A stretch of 37,420 nt of DNA from Nitrospiraceae bacterium (lineage in GTDB: Bacteria; Nitrospirota; Thermodesulfovibrionia; UBA6902), in the NCBI GenBank assembly GCA_003599025.1, contig QZIL01000033.1, positions 1 to 37,420 of the forward strand, written 5' to 3'. Numbering within the stretch: position 1 is the first letter of the stretch; each line of letters begins with the position of its first letter. Shown here piece after piece: positions 16,498 to 25,895 of this stretch. The translations under genes were made by a program, and so were the position numbers. The notes under the pieces were generated by a model. It worked only from the letters and a program-made list of their open reading frames with translations, did not search any database and was not told the origin of the DNA.

Positions 16498-16691
16498 GGA
16501 AAATTATAGCTTACTTAATGATATAATATTTACAAAATTAAACTTTAATGAACAAACATATATAATTAAGCGTTCTTATTCATTCTGTTATACAATGAAT
16601 CCGGGATGTATCCGGAGTTTCTCTGAATTATATAGCTGTTAACTGTTCCAGCACATTTTGATAATTCTATTATATTTACGAGGAGGTTGGA

Positions 16692-17684
16692 ATGCCTGAA
16701 CTGAGAAAAGACCCCATTTCCGGCAGATGGGTCATCATATCGATAGAGAGGGGTAAAAGGCCGTCCGATTTCGGCATGCGTGTTTCCGCAAAAAAGGGGG
16801 GGTTTTGCGCATTTTGTGAAGGCAACGAACGTACAACACCTCCGGAAATCATGGCCTTCAGGTCAGATGGCGGAAAACCCAACACACCGGGCTGGACATT
16901 AAGGGTCGTGTCCAACAAGTTCCCTGCACTTAACGTCGAAGGAAAGCTTAACAGGTCCGGGGAAGGCATATTCGACAGGATGAACGGCGTCGGTGCTCAT
17001 GAAGTAATTATCGAATGCCCTGACCATAACCTGACCCTTTCAACAATGCCGCTTAAATCCGTGGAAGAAGTCTTGTGGGCCTTTCATCACAGGATATCAG
17101 ACCTGAAAAAAGATACACGCTTCAAATATGTACTCGTCTTTAAAAATGAAGGCGATGAGGCCGGCGCTTCACTTGAACATACTCATTCCCAGCTTATTGC
17201 TCTGCCCATTGTGCCGCACCTTGTAGAAGAGGAACTCTTTCAGGCCGAACAGTACTACAAGTACAAGGAGCGATGTATTTTCTGCGATATCATTCACCAG
17301 GAGACAGCTGACAAGAAAAGGGTGATTTCTGAAAACGATGAGTTTATCGCCATTGCACCGTTTGCCCCCCGCTCCCCGTTTGAAACAATGATATTACCTA
17401 AACGGCACGAATCCAGTTTCTTCCCGCGCGGCAACTTCGGCCAGCTCGCCAGAATACTTCAGCAGACGCTGAAGCAGATAGACAAAGTCCTTGACCTGCC
17501 CCCGTACAATTTCATGATCCATACGTCCCCTTTTAAAAATGAGGAAAATGAATATTATCACTGGCACATTGAGATAATACCCAAGCTGACGAAAATCGCC
17601 GGTTTCGAGTGGGGTTCAGGTTTTTATATAAACCCGACCCCCCCTGAGGAGGCCGCTAAATTTTTGAGGGAAGCTGAAATATAA
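16692..17684 (+). CDS. galT: Galactose-1-phosphate uridylyltransferase
   Basis: This 330-residue HIT-superfamily enzyme exchanges UMP between UDP-glucose and galactose 1-phosphate in the Leloir pathway. The active site is LEHTHSQLIALP (His163, His165 as nucleophile, Gln167). Cysteine pairs CAFC (39, 42) and CIFC (about 196-199), with His112, suggest metal binding as in the zinc-type enzymes. The N-terminus (MPELRKDPISGRWVIISIER) is typical. GAGGAGG lies seven bases before the ATG. The 194-base AT-rich gap upstream probably holds its promoter. Galactokinase and epimerase genes are absent here. Some anaerobe homologues use other sugar phosphates or ADP-sugars, so substrate range is uncertain. 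Confidence 0.92.
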   Translation: MPELRKDPISGRWVIISIERGKRPSDFGMRVSAKKGGFCAFCEGNERTTPPEIMAFRSDGGKPNTPGWTLRVVSNKFPALNVEGKLNRSGEGIFDRMNGVGAHEVIIECPDHNLTLSTMPLKSVEEVLWAFHHRISDLKKDTRFKYVLVFKNEGDEAGASLEHTHSQLIALPIVPHLVEEELFQAEQYYKYKERCIFCDIIHQETADKKRVISENDEFIAIAPFAPRSPFETMILPKRHESSFFPRGNFGQLARILQQTLKQIDKVLDLPPYNFMIHTSPFKNEENEYYHWHIEIIPKLTKIAGFEWGSGFYINPTPPEEAAKFLREAEI

Positions 17685-17700
17685 AGCGTATATCAATATA

Positions 17701-20700
17701 TTGCACATGGCCAAAACTACAGAGAGCAGACTGATGATGGAAAATTCAGTACAGAAAGAAATATTACAGAAGATCACGGGCATTGCAAGTTCAACTCTCG
17801 AACTGAGAGAAATTCTCGACACAATTACCCACGTCCTGGCTGATGCCCTTGATAAAGACCTCTGTACTATCTGTCTGCTTAAACCTGAAAAAAAGATCAT
17901 ATGCATAGAGGCTTCCAAAGGCGTGAACAAAGAGTCCGTCACTGTCTACTGCATAGAGGACGACAACGGGACCATTGATGCGATGTTTAAGGAGGCCGGG
18001 CCGGTAGTTATTGAAGACATCAGAAAATCCCCTCATGTAAAGACGATCCTCAATCCCGAGTCCGCTGACATGCTGTCCCTGCTTGCCGTCCCGATTGTTC
18101 AGGACACGAAGGTTGCAGGACTTCTTATGGTCCAGACCAGAGATGCCTGTATTTACAGCGAGGATGAAATTAACCTTCTTACCATAATCGCATGTAATAT
18201 AAGCGCTGCTGTCCGCAATGCCGACCTGTACAGAAACGTAAAGGCACAGCTTGATGAACTGAAGGTAATACACGAAATCGGAAAAGCGATCTCATCTATT
18301 CTGAATATCGATGATCTGCTGCCCTATATATGCAAAGAGGTTTCAAAGTTATTTAACGTCACAGGATGCATTCTAAGACTGATGGAGGTGAACAACCTTC
18401 AGATAAAGGCCTCTTACGGTCTGTCCGACAGGATAAAACAGGCCATGAATCTTAAGCCCGGCGAAGGTATCGCAGGGCATGTGTTCGTCACCGGCGCCCC
18501 CCTGTTGATAGACGACACCCACAGGATGCCGGACAATTTCCGCGTTCCCGGCATTGACGCCACCTCTGTTATTTGCGTCCCTCTCTCAGTACGCGACCGG
18601 ACTATCGGCACGCTTGGTCTTTACGATAAAAAGGACGAATGGGGCCTGACCACTTTTACAGAGGATGATCTTAAATCGCTTTTGACCTTTGCCTCTGTAT
18701 CATCAATAGCCATTGAGAATGCAAGACTGTACAGGGCAGAACTGGAAAAGGAGAAGGAAGTCACCCAGACAAAAGACTACCTGAAGAGCCTGATAGAGGA
18801 CTCAGCCGATGCGATTATAACATCTGATATCGAAGGGATCATCACGTCATGGAACAAGGGGGCTGAGATTATTTACGGCTACACTGAAGATGAAGTAATC
18901 GGCAAGTTCCTTCCCATGGTCCCCGCGTTTCTTCAGGAAGAAGAAAAAAGCTTCATGAACAAACTCAGGAATAAAGAGACACTGAGAAACCTGGAGACCA
19001 TAAGGCAAACCAAAAACGGCAGACTGATTGAAGTCAGCCTGACCCTCTCGCCCATACTCGACACTTCAGAAAATGTCACGGGGATAAGCGGCATTTCGAG
19101 GGACATCTCGGAAAAGAAACTTGTGGAGAAGGAGCTCATAAGAAAGAACCAGGAGTTGTCCAGGCTCTTCTTCATTAATTCCGTTGTCAGGAGCACCCTC
19201 GAACTGGACAAGCTCCTTAAAATGGTGCTCACTGTTGTTACAATGGGAGACGGGCTCGGATTTAACAGGGCCATTCTCTTTCTTGTCGATAAGTCTAACA
19301 AAGTGCTGAAAGGTGAAATGGGGGTAGGCCCTGCAAGTCCTGAAGAGGCAAAGAACATATGGCTTTCAATGGAAGGCAAGAGTCTCGGGACCATAATAGA
19401 AGAAATAGAAAGCGGGCCGGTCTATCTGGATTCCCACCTGGACAAACTCAGCCAGAAACTCAGTGTCGATATAACCGGTGATTGTATCCTGTGCCGGTGC
19501 ATTCGTGAAAAGAGGCCTTTTAATGTCCGTAATGCCCGGACAGAACCTCTGGTCACCCCATACCTGATTCAAATGCTCGGGGCCGATTCCTTCGGTGTCG
19601 TCCCGCTGATTTCAAGGGACAAAATCATAGGCATAATCTGGGTCGACAATCTATTTACCGGCAGACCGATAAAAGACGAAGACCTGCAGTTTCTGATGGG
19701 TTTTTCGAGCCATATTGCCTCAGCCATAGAAAACGCCAGGCTCTTTGAGAACGTGGCCCTGGCCCAGTCTGAACTGAAGAATATATTTGAATCGATTTCG
19801 GACCTGGTCTATTATACAGACCAGGATTTTACCATCAGACGTGTGAACCAGGCAGTTGTAAGGAAAATCGGGAAACCTGAAGAAGAGATTATCGGGCAGA
19901 AGTGTTACAAGATATTTCATGGTAAAGACGAGCCGTGGGAATTATGTCCTCATCACAAATCATCGGCATCACAGCAGCCTTACGTCGGGGAACTTGAAGA
20001 CCCCCATCTAAACGGCACATTTGTGGTTTCCAATTCCCCTATCTTTGATTCAGCCCGGAACTTTGTGGGCACAGTACATATCTCGCGCGACGTTACAGAA
20101 CTCCGCACTCTCAGAGAGAGGGTCATCCACTCAGAAAGAATGGCGGCCCTCGGTGAACTGGCTGCAAGGGTTGCACACGAGATCCGCAATCCCCTCATTT
20201 CCATAGGAGGATTTGCGCGACGGCTTGAAAAAAAGCTCTCTGGGGACATTCAGGAATATGCAAAGATCATAGTCAATGAAGTGAGCAGGCTGGAAAATAT
20301 ACTTAAGGAAATACTGGGGTTTGTAAAAAGCTCAAGGGTGAACAAGAGCGACGTTAATATCAACAATCTGCTTGACGGCATAGTGAACCTGATCACCCCG
20401 TTAATGGATGAAAGGCACAACAGGGTAATAAAAGATTTTTCACGAGTACCGATTATTGCTGTAATTGACCCCGACAGAATAAAGGAGGCTATACTGAATA
20501 TAGTAACAAACGCAGCCCAGGCAACCGAGCATGGGACAATTACCCTTAAAACAAGGCTTGAGGACAATGAAGCGGTCATCGAACTTATAGACACAGGATG
20601 CGGGATCAAGGAAGAAGACCTGAAGAACATTTTTAATCCGTTCTTCACTACCAAAGCGCAGGGCACCGGCCTCGGCCTTGCGGTAACACATAAGATCATT

Positions 20701-20787
20701 CAGGAGCACGACGGGAAGGTGAAGGTGGAGAGTGTCTGGGGCGGTGGTACAGCATTTAAAATCTATCTGCCGGCCAGGGAAAGCTGA
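17701..20787 (+). CDS. Soluble multi-sensor histidine kinase (3 GAF, 2 PAS)
   Basis: This 1028-residue kinase has no membrane segment. The order appears to be GAF (about 20-175), GAF (190-345), PAS (360-475), GAF (490-675), PAS (685-800), HisKA and HATPase. The H-box is [14 protein letters not shown] with His826. The N-box is [13 protein letters not shown], the G1 box [10 protein letters not shown] and the F/G2 boxes [16 protein letters not shown]. It should sense an internal small molecule or redox state. A Cys-rich patch in GAF3 ([15 protein letters not shown]) could bind a metal or Fe-S cluster. The first codon is uncertain: TTG 17701, ATG 17707 or ATG 17734. It lies 16 bases after galT and 84 bases before a receiver protein, its likely partner. 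Confidence 0.9.
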   Translation: MHMAKTTESRLMMENSVQKEILQKITGIASSTLELREILDTITHVLADALDKDLCTICLLKPEKKIICIEASKGVNKESVTVYCIEDDNGTIDAMFKEAGPVVIEDIRKSPHVKTILNPESADMLSLLAVPIVQDTKVAGLLMVQTRDACIYSEDEINLLTIIACNISAAVRNADLYRNVKAQLDELKVIHEIGKAISSILNIDDLLPYICKEVSKLFNVTGCILRLMEVNNLQIKASYGLSDRIKQAMNLKPGEGIAGHVFVTGAPLLIDDTHRMPDNFRVPGIDATSVICVPLSVRDRTIGTLGLYDKKDEWGLTTFTEDDLKSLLTFASVSSIAIENARLYRAELEKEKEVTQTKDYLKSLIEDSADAIITSDIEGIITSWNKGAEIIYGYTEDEVIGKFLPMVPAFLQEEEKSFMNKLRNKETLRNLETIRQTKNGRLIEVSLTLSPILDTSENVTGISGISRDISEKKLVEKELIRKNQELSRLFFINSVVRSTLELDKLLKMVLTVVTMGDGLGFNRAILFLVDKSNKVLKGEMGVGPASPEEAKNIWLSMEGKSLGTIIEEIESGPVYLDSHLDKLSQKLSVDITGDCILCRCIREKRPFNVRNARTEPLVTPYLIQMLGADSFGVVPLISRDKIIGIIWVDNLFTGRPIKDEDLQFLMGFSSHIASAIENARLFENVALAQSELKNIFESISDLVYYTDQDFTIRRVNQAVVRKIGKPEEEIIGQKCYKIFHGKDEPWELCPHHKSSASQQPYVGELEDPHLNGTFVVSNSPIFDSARNFVGTVHISRDVTELRTLRERVIHSERMAALGELAARVAHEIRNPLISIGGFARRLEKKLSGDIQEYAKIIVNEVSRLENILKEILGFVKSSRVNKSDVNINNLLDGIVNLITPLMDERHNRVIKDFSRVPIIAVIDPDRIKEAILNIVTNAAQATEHGTITLKTRLEDNEAVIELIDTGCGIKEEDLKNIFNPFFTTKAQGTGLGLAVTHKIIQEHDGKVKVESVWGGGTAFKIYLPARES

Positions 20788-20871
20788 CTATCAGAAACCA
20801 CCGGGAAAGTGACTGAAAAATGATAATGAATATATACAATAAACCAAATGGTAAAGAAAGGAGGACGCATA

Positions 20872-21219
20872 ATGAAACTTCTCATAGTTGATGATGATAC
20901 AAATATCCAGCGGCTATACAAAGAGGAACTGGAGGAGGAAGGATACAACGTTGTTATTGCGGGCACTGGCAAAGAAGCACTGGAGATGTTTGAAAGTGAG
21001 AACCCTGACATTGTCACCCTGGACATCCTCATGCCGGACATTGACGGGATAAGCCTTCTGAGAAAAATGAAGGAGCAGCGGCCAAACATTCCAATAATTA
21101 TGTCGACCGCTTATGACTACAGGGACGACTTTGCAGTATGGGCGTCCGAGGCGTATATTGTTAAATCCTCGGACCTGGCTGAATTGAAAAATACTATCAG
21201 AAAGCTGATGGACAAGTAA
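20872..21219 (+). CDS. Single-domain response regulator (CheY/Spo0F-like receiver)
   Basis: This 115-residue protein consists only of a receiver domain. The acidic pocket is VDDDT (residues 6-10), the phosphorylated residue is Asp51 (TLDILMPDIDG), the switch Thr/Ser is in MSTAYDY and the conserved Lys is in AYIVKSSD. No DNA-binding or enzymatic output domain follows, so it passes phosphate on or acts by protein contact. The track begins at 20848, but AAAGGAGG lies seven bases before the ATG at 20872, and MKLLIVDDD is the normal family start. It is adjacent to the multi-sensor kinase, which lacks its own receiver. Confidence 0.92.
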   Translation: MKLLIVDDDTNIQRLYKEELEEEGYNVVIAGTGKEALEMFESENPDIVTLDILMPDIDGISLLRKMKEQRPNIPIIMSTAYDYRDDFAVWASEAYIVKSSDLAELKNTIRKLMDK

Positions 21220-21452
21220 CTTGCGCTGTGTAACAGATAAACATCTGGTTGCCGGGCATATATATAATCTTGCCTTTATAGTTTCAGGCTTGATATCCGG
21301 ATCATAAATGGCAGTACTGCATTTGACCCGAAATATGAGAGAGACTTTCACAGGTTTACAAATCAGACATCGATTGGGTAATATTCTAAGGTACATGAGA
21401 AGGGAAAATACCCCGGGAAGAGCAGCAGTTCCGGACAGAAACCTTCCGTACT

Positions 21453-21544
21453 GGAGAGGTGGCCGAGAGGCTGAAGGCAACCGCCTGCTAAGCGGTTGTG
21501 GGGGTAAAACCCCACCCAGGGTTCGAATCCCTGCCTCTCCGCCA
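21453..21544 (+). tRNA. tRNA-Ser (anticodon GCU)
   Basis: The acceptor stem GGAGAGG pairs with CCTCTCC, followed by G and an encoded CCA. The anticodon arm is ACCGC-CTGCTAA-GCGGT with anticodon GCT, which reads AGU and AGC codons. A long type II variable arm (TGTGGGGGTAAAACCCCACC) and the T arm (CAGGGTTCGAATCCCTG) are complete. It is 92 bases long and follows the response regulator by about 230 bases in which I see no gene. Confidence 0.97.
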
Positions 21545-21600
21545 TTTATAACCTGTATGGTTAGTAATTAATATAGAAACATTATATCAGGAGGATCAGT

Positions 21601-22143
21601 ATGAGAAAAATCACGGTGTTAATATTGATGACCATTCTGCTGTTTGCATTTGCGGCATGCAAGAAAAAAGAGGACCCCGCCCCTGTTCAAAAAAGCCCTA
21701 TGTCTCAGGGACCGATCGTAGACACACCGGCTGGAACGCCTCCGGCACACGGAACCCCTCAACAGAAGACCGAGTTCCAGGTAGTTGTTCCTCCTGATGT
21801 TGAAGGAATGTGGTCTAAGGTAATCCTTCTCGTCGATGATAAACAGAACAAGACACAAAAAGAATTCACATTGAAAATCGGCGATGAATTCAATATCCCT
21901 GATTCAAATCTTACTGTCAAGATAGGACCGTTCCTGCCGGACTTTAAAATGGCCGGCACCACGATTACGTCTTCATCCAATGAACCGAACAACCCGTCAT
22001 TGGGAGTGGCGGTCTTTGAAGGAGGGACACGTATATTTCCCGCCTCGGGGCAGTGGGGATGGCTGTACGTAAAATTCCCTGCCATTCACGCCTTCCAGCA
22101 CGAGCGTTTCGCACTGGCATTGAAGGGTGGAGTGAAGAAGTAA
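21601..22143 (+). CDS. Lipoprotein with DUF2155-like domain
   Basis: This 180-residue protein has a lipoprotein signal peptide: MRKITVLILMTILLFAFAAC, with Cys20 as the likely lipidated residue. The lipobox FAAC is slightly unusual at -3. A Pro-rich linker follows (about 25-60). The rest (about 65-178) resembles DUF2155: a VDDKQNKTQKEFTLKIGDEF strand, then VAVFEGGTRIFPASGQWGWLYVKFPAIHAFQHERF. It would be anchored to a membrane facing the periplasm. No function is established that I can name. CAGGAGG precedes the ATG and a good terminator follows, so it looks like a single-gene unit after tRNA-Ser. Confidence 0.8.
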   Translation: MRKITVLILMTILLFAFAACKKKEDPAPVQKSPMSQGPIVDTPAGTPPAHGTPQQKTEFQVVVPPDVEGMWSKVILLVDDKQNKTQKEFTLKIGDEFNIPDSNLTVKIGPFLPDFKMAGTTITSSSNEPNNPSLGVAVFEGGTRIFPASGQWGWLYVKFPAIHAFQHERFALALKGGVKK

Positions 22144-22174
22144 TTCAGCTTGCTTAACGGAAAGCTCTACAGGG

Positions 22175-22208
22175 ACAGCAGCCATAAAGCTGCTGTTTCT
22201 TTTTTCCT
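22175..22208 (+). terminator. Intrinsic terminator after the lipoprotein gene
   Basis: ACAGCAGC-CATAAA-GCTGCTGT forms a perfect 8-bp stem followed directly by TTCTTTTTT. It starts 32 bases after the lipoprotein stop. Confidence 0.88.
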
Positions 22209-22615
22209 GTTATCATCACTTAACCGTGCCAGATATCATTTTTTTCTTAACACTGTGGCATCTTGAATGACTGAGATGATAGCTGAACACATTATATTCG
22301 ACGGATTTCCAAGAACAATACTTCATCTTATCTCCACCAACTAAACAATATTTCTTTCTCACCAGAGACGATGAGCCGTTGCCGATGCGTTAAGCCTTAA
22401 AAAAAGCGGCTTAACAATAACGGAACATTATAGATCCAGCTGACCATCCCGATTTTAGAACTGTCAGTAACATGGCAAAAAAATACAGTGGATACGACAG
22501 CAATAGGCTCATATGGCAATCAGGATGACGCAAGAAGGGGCCATAATCCGCATAAGTCGGGACGTAAATCCCATCATCCGTTATTAAGGATACTCTCAGA
22601 TATTGACCTCGATAA
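22209..22615. other. Intergenic region without a recognised gene
   Basis: About 400 bases lie between two convergent units. I see one perfect hairpin, GTTAAGCC-TTAAAAAAAGC-GGCTTAAC (22389-22415). A minus-strand frame of about 65 codons (it includes DDGIYVPTYADYG) is open but has no start codon at its head, so it may be a gene remnant or chance. I find no known riboswitch or tRNA. Confidence 0.5.
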
Positions 22616-22906
22616 TCAGCTGTACTTCACCTTTCTGTCATAAATATCCCTGACTCCTGTAAGCCTGACGATTTTATTCTTCGAGGACTGCCCTGAGATA
22701 ATCTTGACATCTTTTTTGGAAATACCGAATTCCCGGGCAAGGACTTCTACAAGTTCTTTATTGGCTTTCCCTTCGACAGGAGGGGATGTGAGCCTGACCT
22801 TAAGCGCCTCGCCATATTGACCGACCACTTCTGACCTTGAGGACCGGGGTTCGACTTTGATCTTGAGTGTTAAATGTTCTTTTGATTTGACTTCAGGTTT
22901 TTTCAT
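22616..22906 (-). CDS. DUF167 family protein (YggU-like)
   Basis: This 96-residue small cytoplasmic protein carries the DUF167/YggU core: LKIKVEPRSSRSEVVG, LKVRLTSPPVEGKANKELV, LAREFGISKKDVKIISGQSS and KNKIVRLTG. The family is widespread and structurally known, but its molecular role is not settled. It has a basic, Lys-rich N-terminus. It is on the same strand as truB but 230 bases downstream of it, across a GTCATTCCCGC repeat and a 9-bp tandem repeat. Confidence 0.9.
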   Translation of the reverse strand: MKKPEVKSKEHLTLKIKVEPRSSRSEVVGQYGEALKVRLTSPPVEGKANKELVEVLAREFGISKKDVKIISGQSSKNKIVRLTGVRDIYDRKVKYS

Positions 22907-22949
22907 AGATGTAATTAGAACGGTTTAATGACTTGCCTCCCTAGAAGCA

Positions 22950-23040
22950 GTCATTCCCGCGACGGCGGGAATCCAGAGAAAAAGAAACTGGAATCGTAGC
23001 CTGCCCCGCACTTGATGCGGGGGTCAAGCCGGAGAATGAC
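22950..23040. repeat. GTCATTCCCGC...GAATGAC palindromic repeat (copy B)
   Basis: Starts GTCATTCCCGCGACGGCGGGAATCCAG and ends AAGCCGGAGAATGAC. It has two internal hairpins (CCCGCGACGGCGGG and CCCCGCACTTGATGCGGGG). It lies between truB and the DUF167 gene. Confidence 0.8.
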
Positions 23041-23090
23041 AATATCGAGTTTGACTTTTACGCCCTGCGCTCTTGGCGAAGGGTTCTTAA

Positions 23091-23135
23091 AACTGTTTGA
23101 ACCGTTTGAACGGCTGGAACAGTTGAAACGGTTTT
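23091..23135. repeat. Five tandem 9-bp AAC-units next to the truB stop
   Basis: AACTGTTTG, AACCGTTTG, AACGGCTGG, AACAGTTGA and AACGGTTTT follow one another without gaps and end one base before the truB stop codon. Units share the AAC start but differ elsewhere. Partial self-complementarity (AACCGTTTG against AAACGGTT) allows hairpins. Confidence 0.7.
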
Positions 23136-23136
23136 A

Positions 23137-24033
23137 TTATGCAAACACGACATCCATTTTAATTTCATTATTCACGGTGGAATAACTGCCGATCGCGAGC
23201 AAGTCTCCTCCCGGAGAAACTATCTTTATTCCTGAAGCAGATTTCATATCATCTGCTGGTCTCATGCTGCCGAGTTGTATCGGGTGCCCATTCATGACAG
23301 CCTTAATCATGGTCTCTTTTATTTTAAGTTCAGGCATCCAGGACAATGCTTCATTAATGGTATAAAAACCCCTGTCTGCCGGTTCACCTTCACTTACTGC
23401 TTTCAGCTCCTCAAGGGTCAGACTGTTTCCAAGGCTGAAAGGCCCCACAGCAGTGCGCTCCAGTTCATGAAGATGTGCTCCAGTCCCTAATTTCTGTCCT
23501 ATATCATGACACAGTGTCCTTATATAGGTCCCCTTCGAACATCGGGCGATGAATGTTACATAGGGCAGGGCAATATTAATCAGGCTGATGTTGTAGATGG
23601 TTATTTCTCTGCTGCTGCGTTCTATTTCTATCCCCTGCCTTGCGTATTTATAAAGTGACTGGCCTTTATGCTTCAATGCTGAAAACATGGGGGGATGCTG
23701 AAGCGAAGTCCCTTTAAAAGATTTCAATATGTCCTCTATGCGGCCCTCGTCAATATTGCCTGTTTCCCTTTGTTCAATAATATTACCGCATGCGTCCTGA
23801 GTGTCGGTGGTCTCTCCCAGTTTCATAACAGCTTTATATTCCTTGTCAAGGTCGGAGAAATATGAGGCGAGCCGAGTGGCCCTGTTTATGCAGATTATGA
23901 GCAGCCCTGTTGCAAGCGGATCAAGTGTCCCTGTATGTCCGGCCTTCTTTACTTTCAATATCCTTTTTACACTGGTAACAGCATCCTGTGATGTGATGTC
24001 TCTGGGTTTATTGATAGCGATTAATATGTCCAT
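23137..24033 (-). CDS. truB: tRNA pseudouridine(55) synthase
   Basis: This 298-residue enzyme isomerises U55 in the T loop of tRNAs. The catalytic Asp is D38 in GHTGTLDPLATGLL. Other family stretches are INKPRDITSQDAV, KEYKAVMKLGETTDTQDACG, PPMFSALKHKGQSLYKYAR and RCSKGTYIRTLCHDIG. The C-terminal part (about 215-298) resembles the PUA-like extension of longer TruB proteins. It is the last recognised member of the infB-ylxP-rbfA-nrnA-truB run on this strand, but 267 bases of repeats separate it from nrnA. Confidence 0.96.
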   Translation of the reverse strand: MDILIAINKPRDITSQDAVTSVKRILKVKKAGHTGTLDPLATGLLIICINRATRLASYFSDLDKEYKAVMKLGETTDTQDACGNIIEQRETGNIDEGRIEDILKSFKGTSLQHPPMFSALKHKGQSLYKYARQGIEIERSSREITIYNISLINIALPYVTFIARCSKGTYIRTLCHDIGQKLGTGAHLHELERTAVGPFSLGNSLTLEELKAVSEGEPADRGFYTINEALSWMPELKIKETMIKAVMNGHPIQLGSMRPADDMKSASGIKIVSPGGDLLAIGSYSTVNNEIKMDVVFA

Positions 24034-24042
24034 AAATTATAT

Positions 24043-24292
24043 ATCCGCAGATTACACAGATACCGTAGTTTATCCGGCTTATAAGGTATTAAAATTCTGG
24101 GCAACTATTTTTCGTCATTCCCGCGAAGGCGGGAATCCTGCTTTGTTAATTTTACTGTATGCTTGCTTATCCTGATGTTTCAGGACAGGCATAACAATTA
24201 TCGACTACTTCAAGCATTGGAAGATTCTGCTCAGATAGAACGGGATCACATATCTTACCAACTAATCAGAGGAATCTGTGCAATCTATGGAT
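24043..24292. repeat. CAGATTACACAGAT-type inverted repeat pair (copy 2)
   Basis: The left end, ATCCGCAGATTACACAGAT (24043-24061), and the right end, AATCTGTGCAATCTATGGAT (24273-24292), are imperfect inverted copies. They enclose a half GTCATTCCCGC repeat and about 130 bases with no gene. The same end sequences are found at 9712-9818. Confidence 0.65.
24114..24140. repeat. Half GTCATTCCCGC repeat (copy C)
   Basis: GTCATTCCCGCGAAGGCGGGAATCCTG contains one hairpin of the family seen at 22950 and 25687. It lies inside the CAGATT inverted pair between truB and nrnA. Confidence 0.75.
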
Positions 24293-24300
24293 TAAATATG

Positions 24301-25278
24301 TTAACTTTCTTTTATTGCTTTTCTGACAGCCCTGAAGACCTTGTCCTGCACCTCTTTTAATGTGCCGGTCACCTTGCAGCCTGCTGCTGCCACATGTCCG
24401 CCCCCCCCGAAACTCCGGGCTATCTTCTGCACATCGACCCTGCCCTTTGAACGAAGGCTCAGCTTGTAAGTATGGCCTCCATCCTGCCGGAAGAAAACAG
24501 CGACCTCGGTATCTTTTATTTTTCTCGGAAAATCAACAAAGTCCTCGCAGTCCTCGGAAGTAGTCTCTGTTTTATCGAACATGTGTTTAGTAGCATTGAT
24601 CCAGGCAATCCCGTCTTTTCTCTCAAGCGTTGCGAGTGACAGACCCAGCAGCTTCATGGACTTGAAGGGGATGCTTTCATATACTTCTTTAGATATGTCC
24701 CATGGTCTTGCGCCTGCTTCAACAAGACAGGCCGCAGTCTGTAATGACTCTGCTGAGGCGTTTGAATATCTGAACCCTCCTGTATCTGTCAGTATTGCTG
24801 TATACAGGTTTGTGGCAATGTTTTTATCAATGGTTACCCTGAGTGCGGTCAATACCCTGTATACAAGCAGTCCTGCTGCAGCAGCATCAGGGTCAATAAG
24901 GCTTGCAGATAACGATCTGTAAAATTCAGAAGTTTTTGAATTGGAAGGAAGGACATGGTGATCAATCACTGCCATCTTCTTTGCCCTGAACCCTTCAAAG
25001 CCTGTTCGACTGACTTCATTGCAGTCTACTATAAATACAACATCAAACTCCCCTGCCGGCGGCTTTTGCCGGACAGTCTTTGATAAAGGCAGAAAACTCA
25101 GGGTCTCAGGCACCGGGTCCCGGCTGAGTACGCATATGTCCTTCTTGCCCATTTTCCTCAACCCTAGTGACAGGGCCAGTGACGATCCTATAGAATCGGC
25201 TTCAGGGTTAATGTGGCCAACTATGAGAAATGATTTGTTCTGCTTAATCAGGTTGAGAAGTTTAGAAGAGATCTTCAT
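24301..25278 (-). CDS. nrnA: DHH-family phosphoesterase, NrnA-like (oligoribonuclease/pAp phosphatase)
   Basis: This 325-residue DHH-DHHA1 protein degrades very short RNA and often 3'-phosphoadenosine 5'-phosphate. Metal-binding motifs are GHINPEADSIGS (21-32), FIVDCNE (about 83-88), VIDHHV (Asp106, His107, His108) and TDTGGFRYSN. The C-terminal DHHA1 domain ends in the substrate motif GGGGHVAAAGC. The first motif has Glu in place of the commoner Asp (NPEAD). It overlaps the end of rbfA by 17 bases, which indicates translational coupling. Its place after rbfA and before truB is a conserved bacterial order. Confidence 0.92.
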   Translation of the reverse strand: MKISSKLLNLIKQNKSFLIVGHINPEADSIGSSLALSLGLRKMGKKDICVLSRDPVPETLSFLPLSKTVRQKPPAGEFDVVFIVDCNEVSRTGFEGFRAKKMAVIDHHVLPSNSKTSEFYRSLSASLIDPDAAAAGLLVYRVLTALRVTIDKNIATNLYTAILTDTGGFRYSNASAESLQTAACLVEAGARPWDISKEVYESIPFKSMKLLGLSLATLERKDGIAWINATKHMFDKTETTSEDCEDFVDFPRKIKDTEVAVFFRQDGGHTYKLSLRSKGRVDVQKIARSFGGGGHVAAAGCKVTGTLKEVQDKVFRAVRKAIKES

Positions 25279-25639
25279 CTGTGTCAGGGGTGCTCCTTTC
25301 TGATTTGATGTCGTCGAGCAGTTTGTCTATTTTCATGCCGTACTGGATCGATTCGTCTATCCTGAACATTAACGTGGGCACGCATCTCATCTTTAATCTC
25401 CTGCCAAGCTCCCCTTTTATAAAAGATGCTGTTGCGTTAAGCTTTTTTAATATTTTTTCACTGTCCTCAACATTTAATACGCTCACATAAACCGTGGCAT
25501 GTCTCAGGTCGTCGCTTGTCTTTGCGTCCGTCACTGTTACAAAGCCCAGATATTTGTGCTTGATCTTGTTCATAATAATATCAGCGACCTCTTTTCTTAT
25601 AGATTCGCTGACCCTTGATGACCGTTTATATGGATGCAT
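25262..25639 (-). CDS. rbfA: 30S ribosome-binding factor A
   Basis: This 125-residue KH-fold factor helps mature the 5' end of 16S rRNA in the small subunit. Family features are YKRSSRVSESIRKEVADIIMNKI at the N-terminus, VTVTDAKTSDDLRHATVYVSVL in the middle and the RRLKMRCVPTLMFRIDESIQYGMKIDKLLDDI segment. A short acidic tail (TPDTDEDLF) follows the usual end. The coding end overlaps the nrnA start by 17 bases. A 256-base gap holding a palindromic repeat separates it from the DUF503 gene upstream. Confidence 0.95.
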   Translation of the reverse strand: MHPYKRSSRVSESIRKEVADIIMNKIKHKYLGFVTVTDAKTSDDLRHATVYVSVLNVEDSEKILKKLNATASFIKGELGRRLKMRCVPTLMFRIDESIQYGMKIDKLLDDIKSERSTPDTDEDLF

Positions 25640-25686
25640 TGATCTCCTGAATTACTAATATATTTATGTTGAAAACCACCCTGTTT

Positions 25687-25800
25687 GTCATTCCCGCGAA
25701 AGTCGAATCGACTCGATTCCGAGCGGGAATCCAGAAATATCGGTAAAATACTGGATTCCCCCGTATCAAGTACGGGGCAGGCTTGCAAGCCCGGAATGAC
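25687..25800. repeat. GTCATTCCCGC...GAATGAC palindromic repeat (copy D)
   Basis: Starts GTCATTCCCGCGAAAGTCGAA and ends CAAGCCCGGAATGAC. Three nested hairpins are visible, including CCCGT...ACGGGG. The first hairpin carries an inserted palindrome (TCGAATCGACTCGATTCCGA), so it differs from copy B. It fills the rbfA-ylxP gap. Confidence 0.8.
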
Positions 25801-25895
25801 GACAGTGAGGCTTTGTTATGTTAGTTCTTAGTAAATGGTAAAAGATATTGAACAGATCTATCAGAACTAACCACTGTTCCTGATTTCTTTATAAG

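Noticed and set aside
22209-22615. Riboswitch or small RNA in the 400-base gap
   Set aside because: Only one 8-bp hairpin is clear. I could not match any known riboswitch core, and both neighbours point into the gap, so there is no gene for it to control in cis.
22209-22615. Transposase remnant on the minus strand
   Set aside because: The open frame has no start codon at its head and no recognisable DDE or HUH motif.
23091-23135. CRISPR array
   Set aside because: Units are 9 bp, directly adjacent and imperfect, with no spacers and no cas genes.
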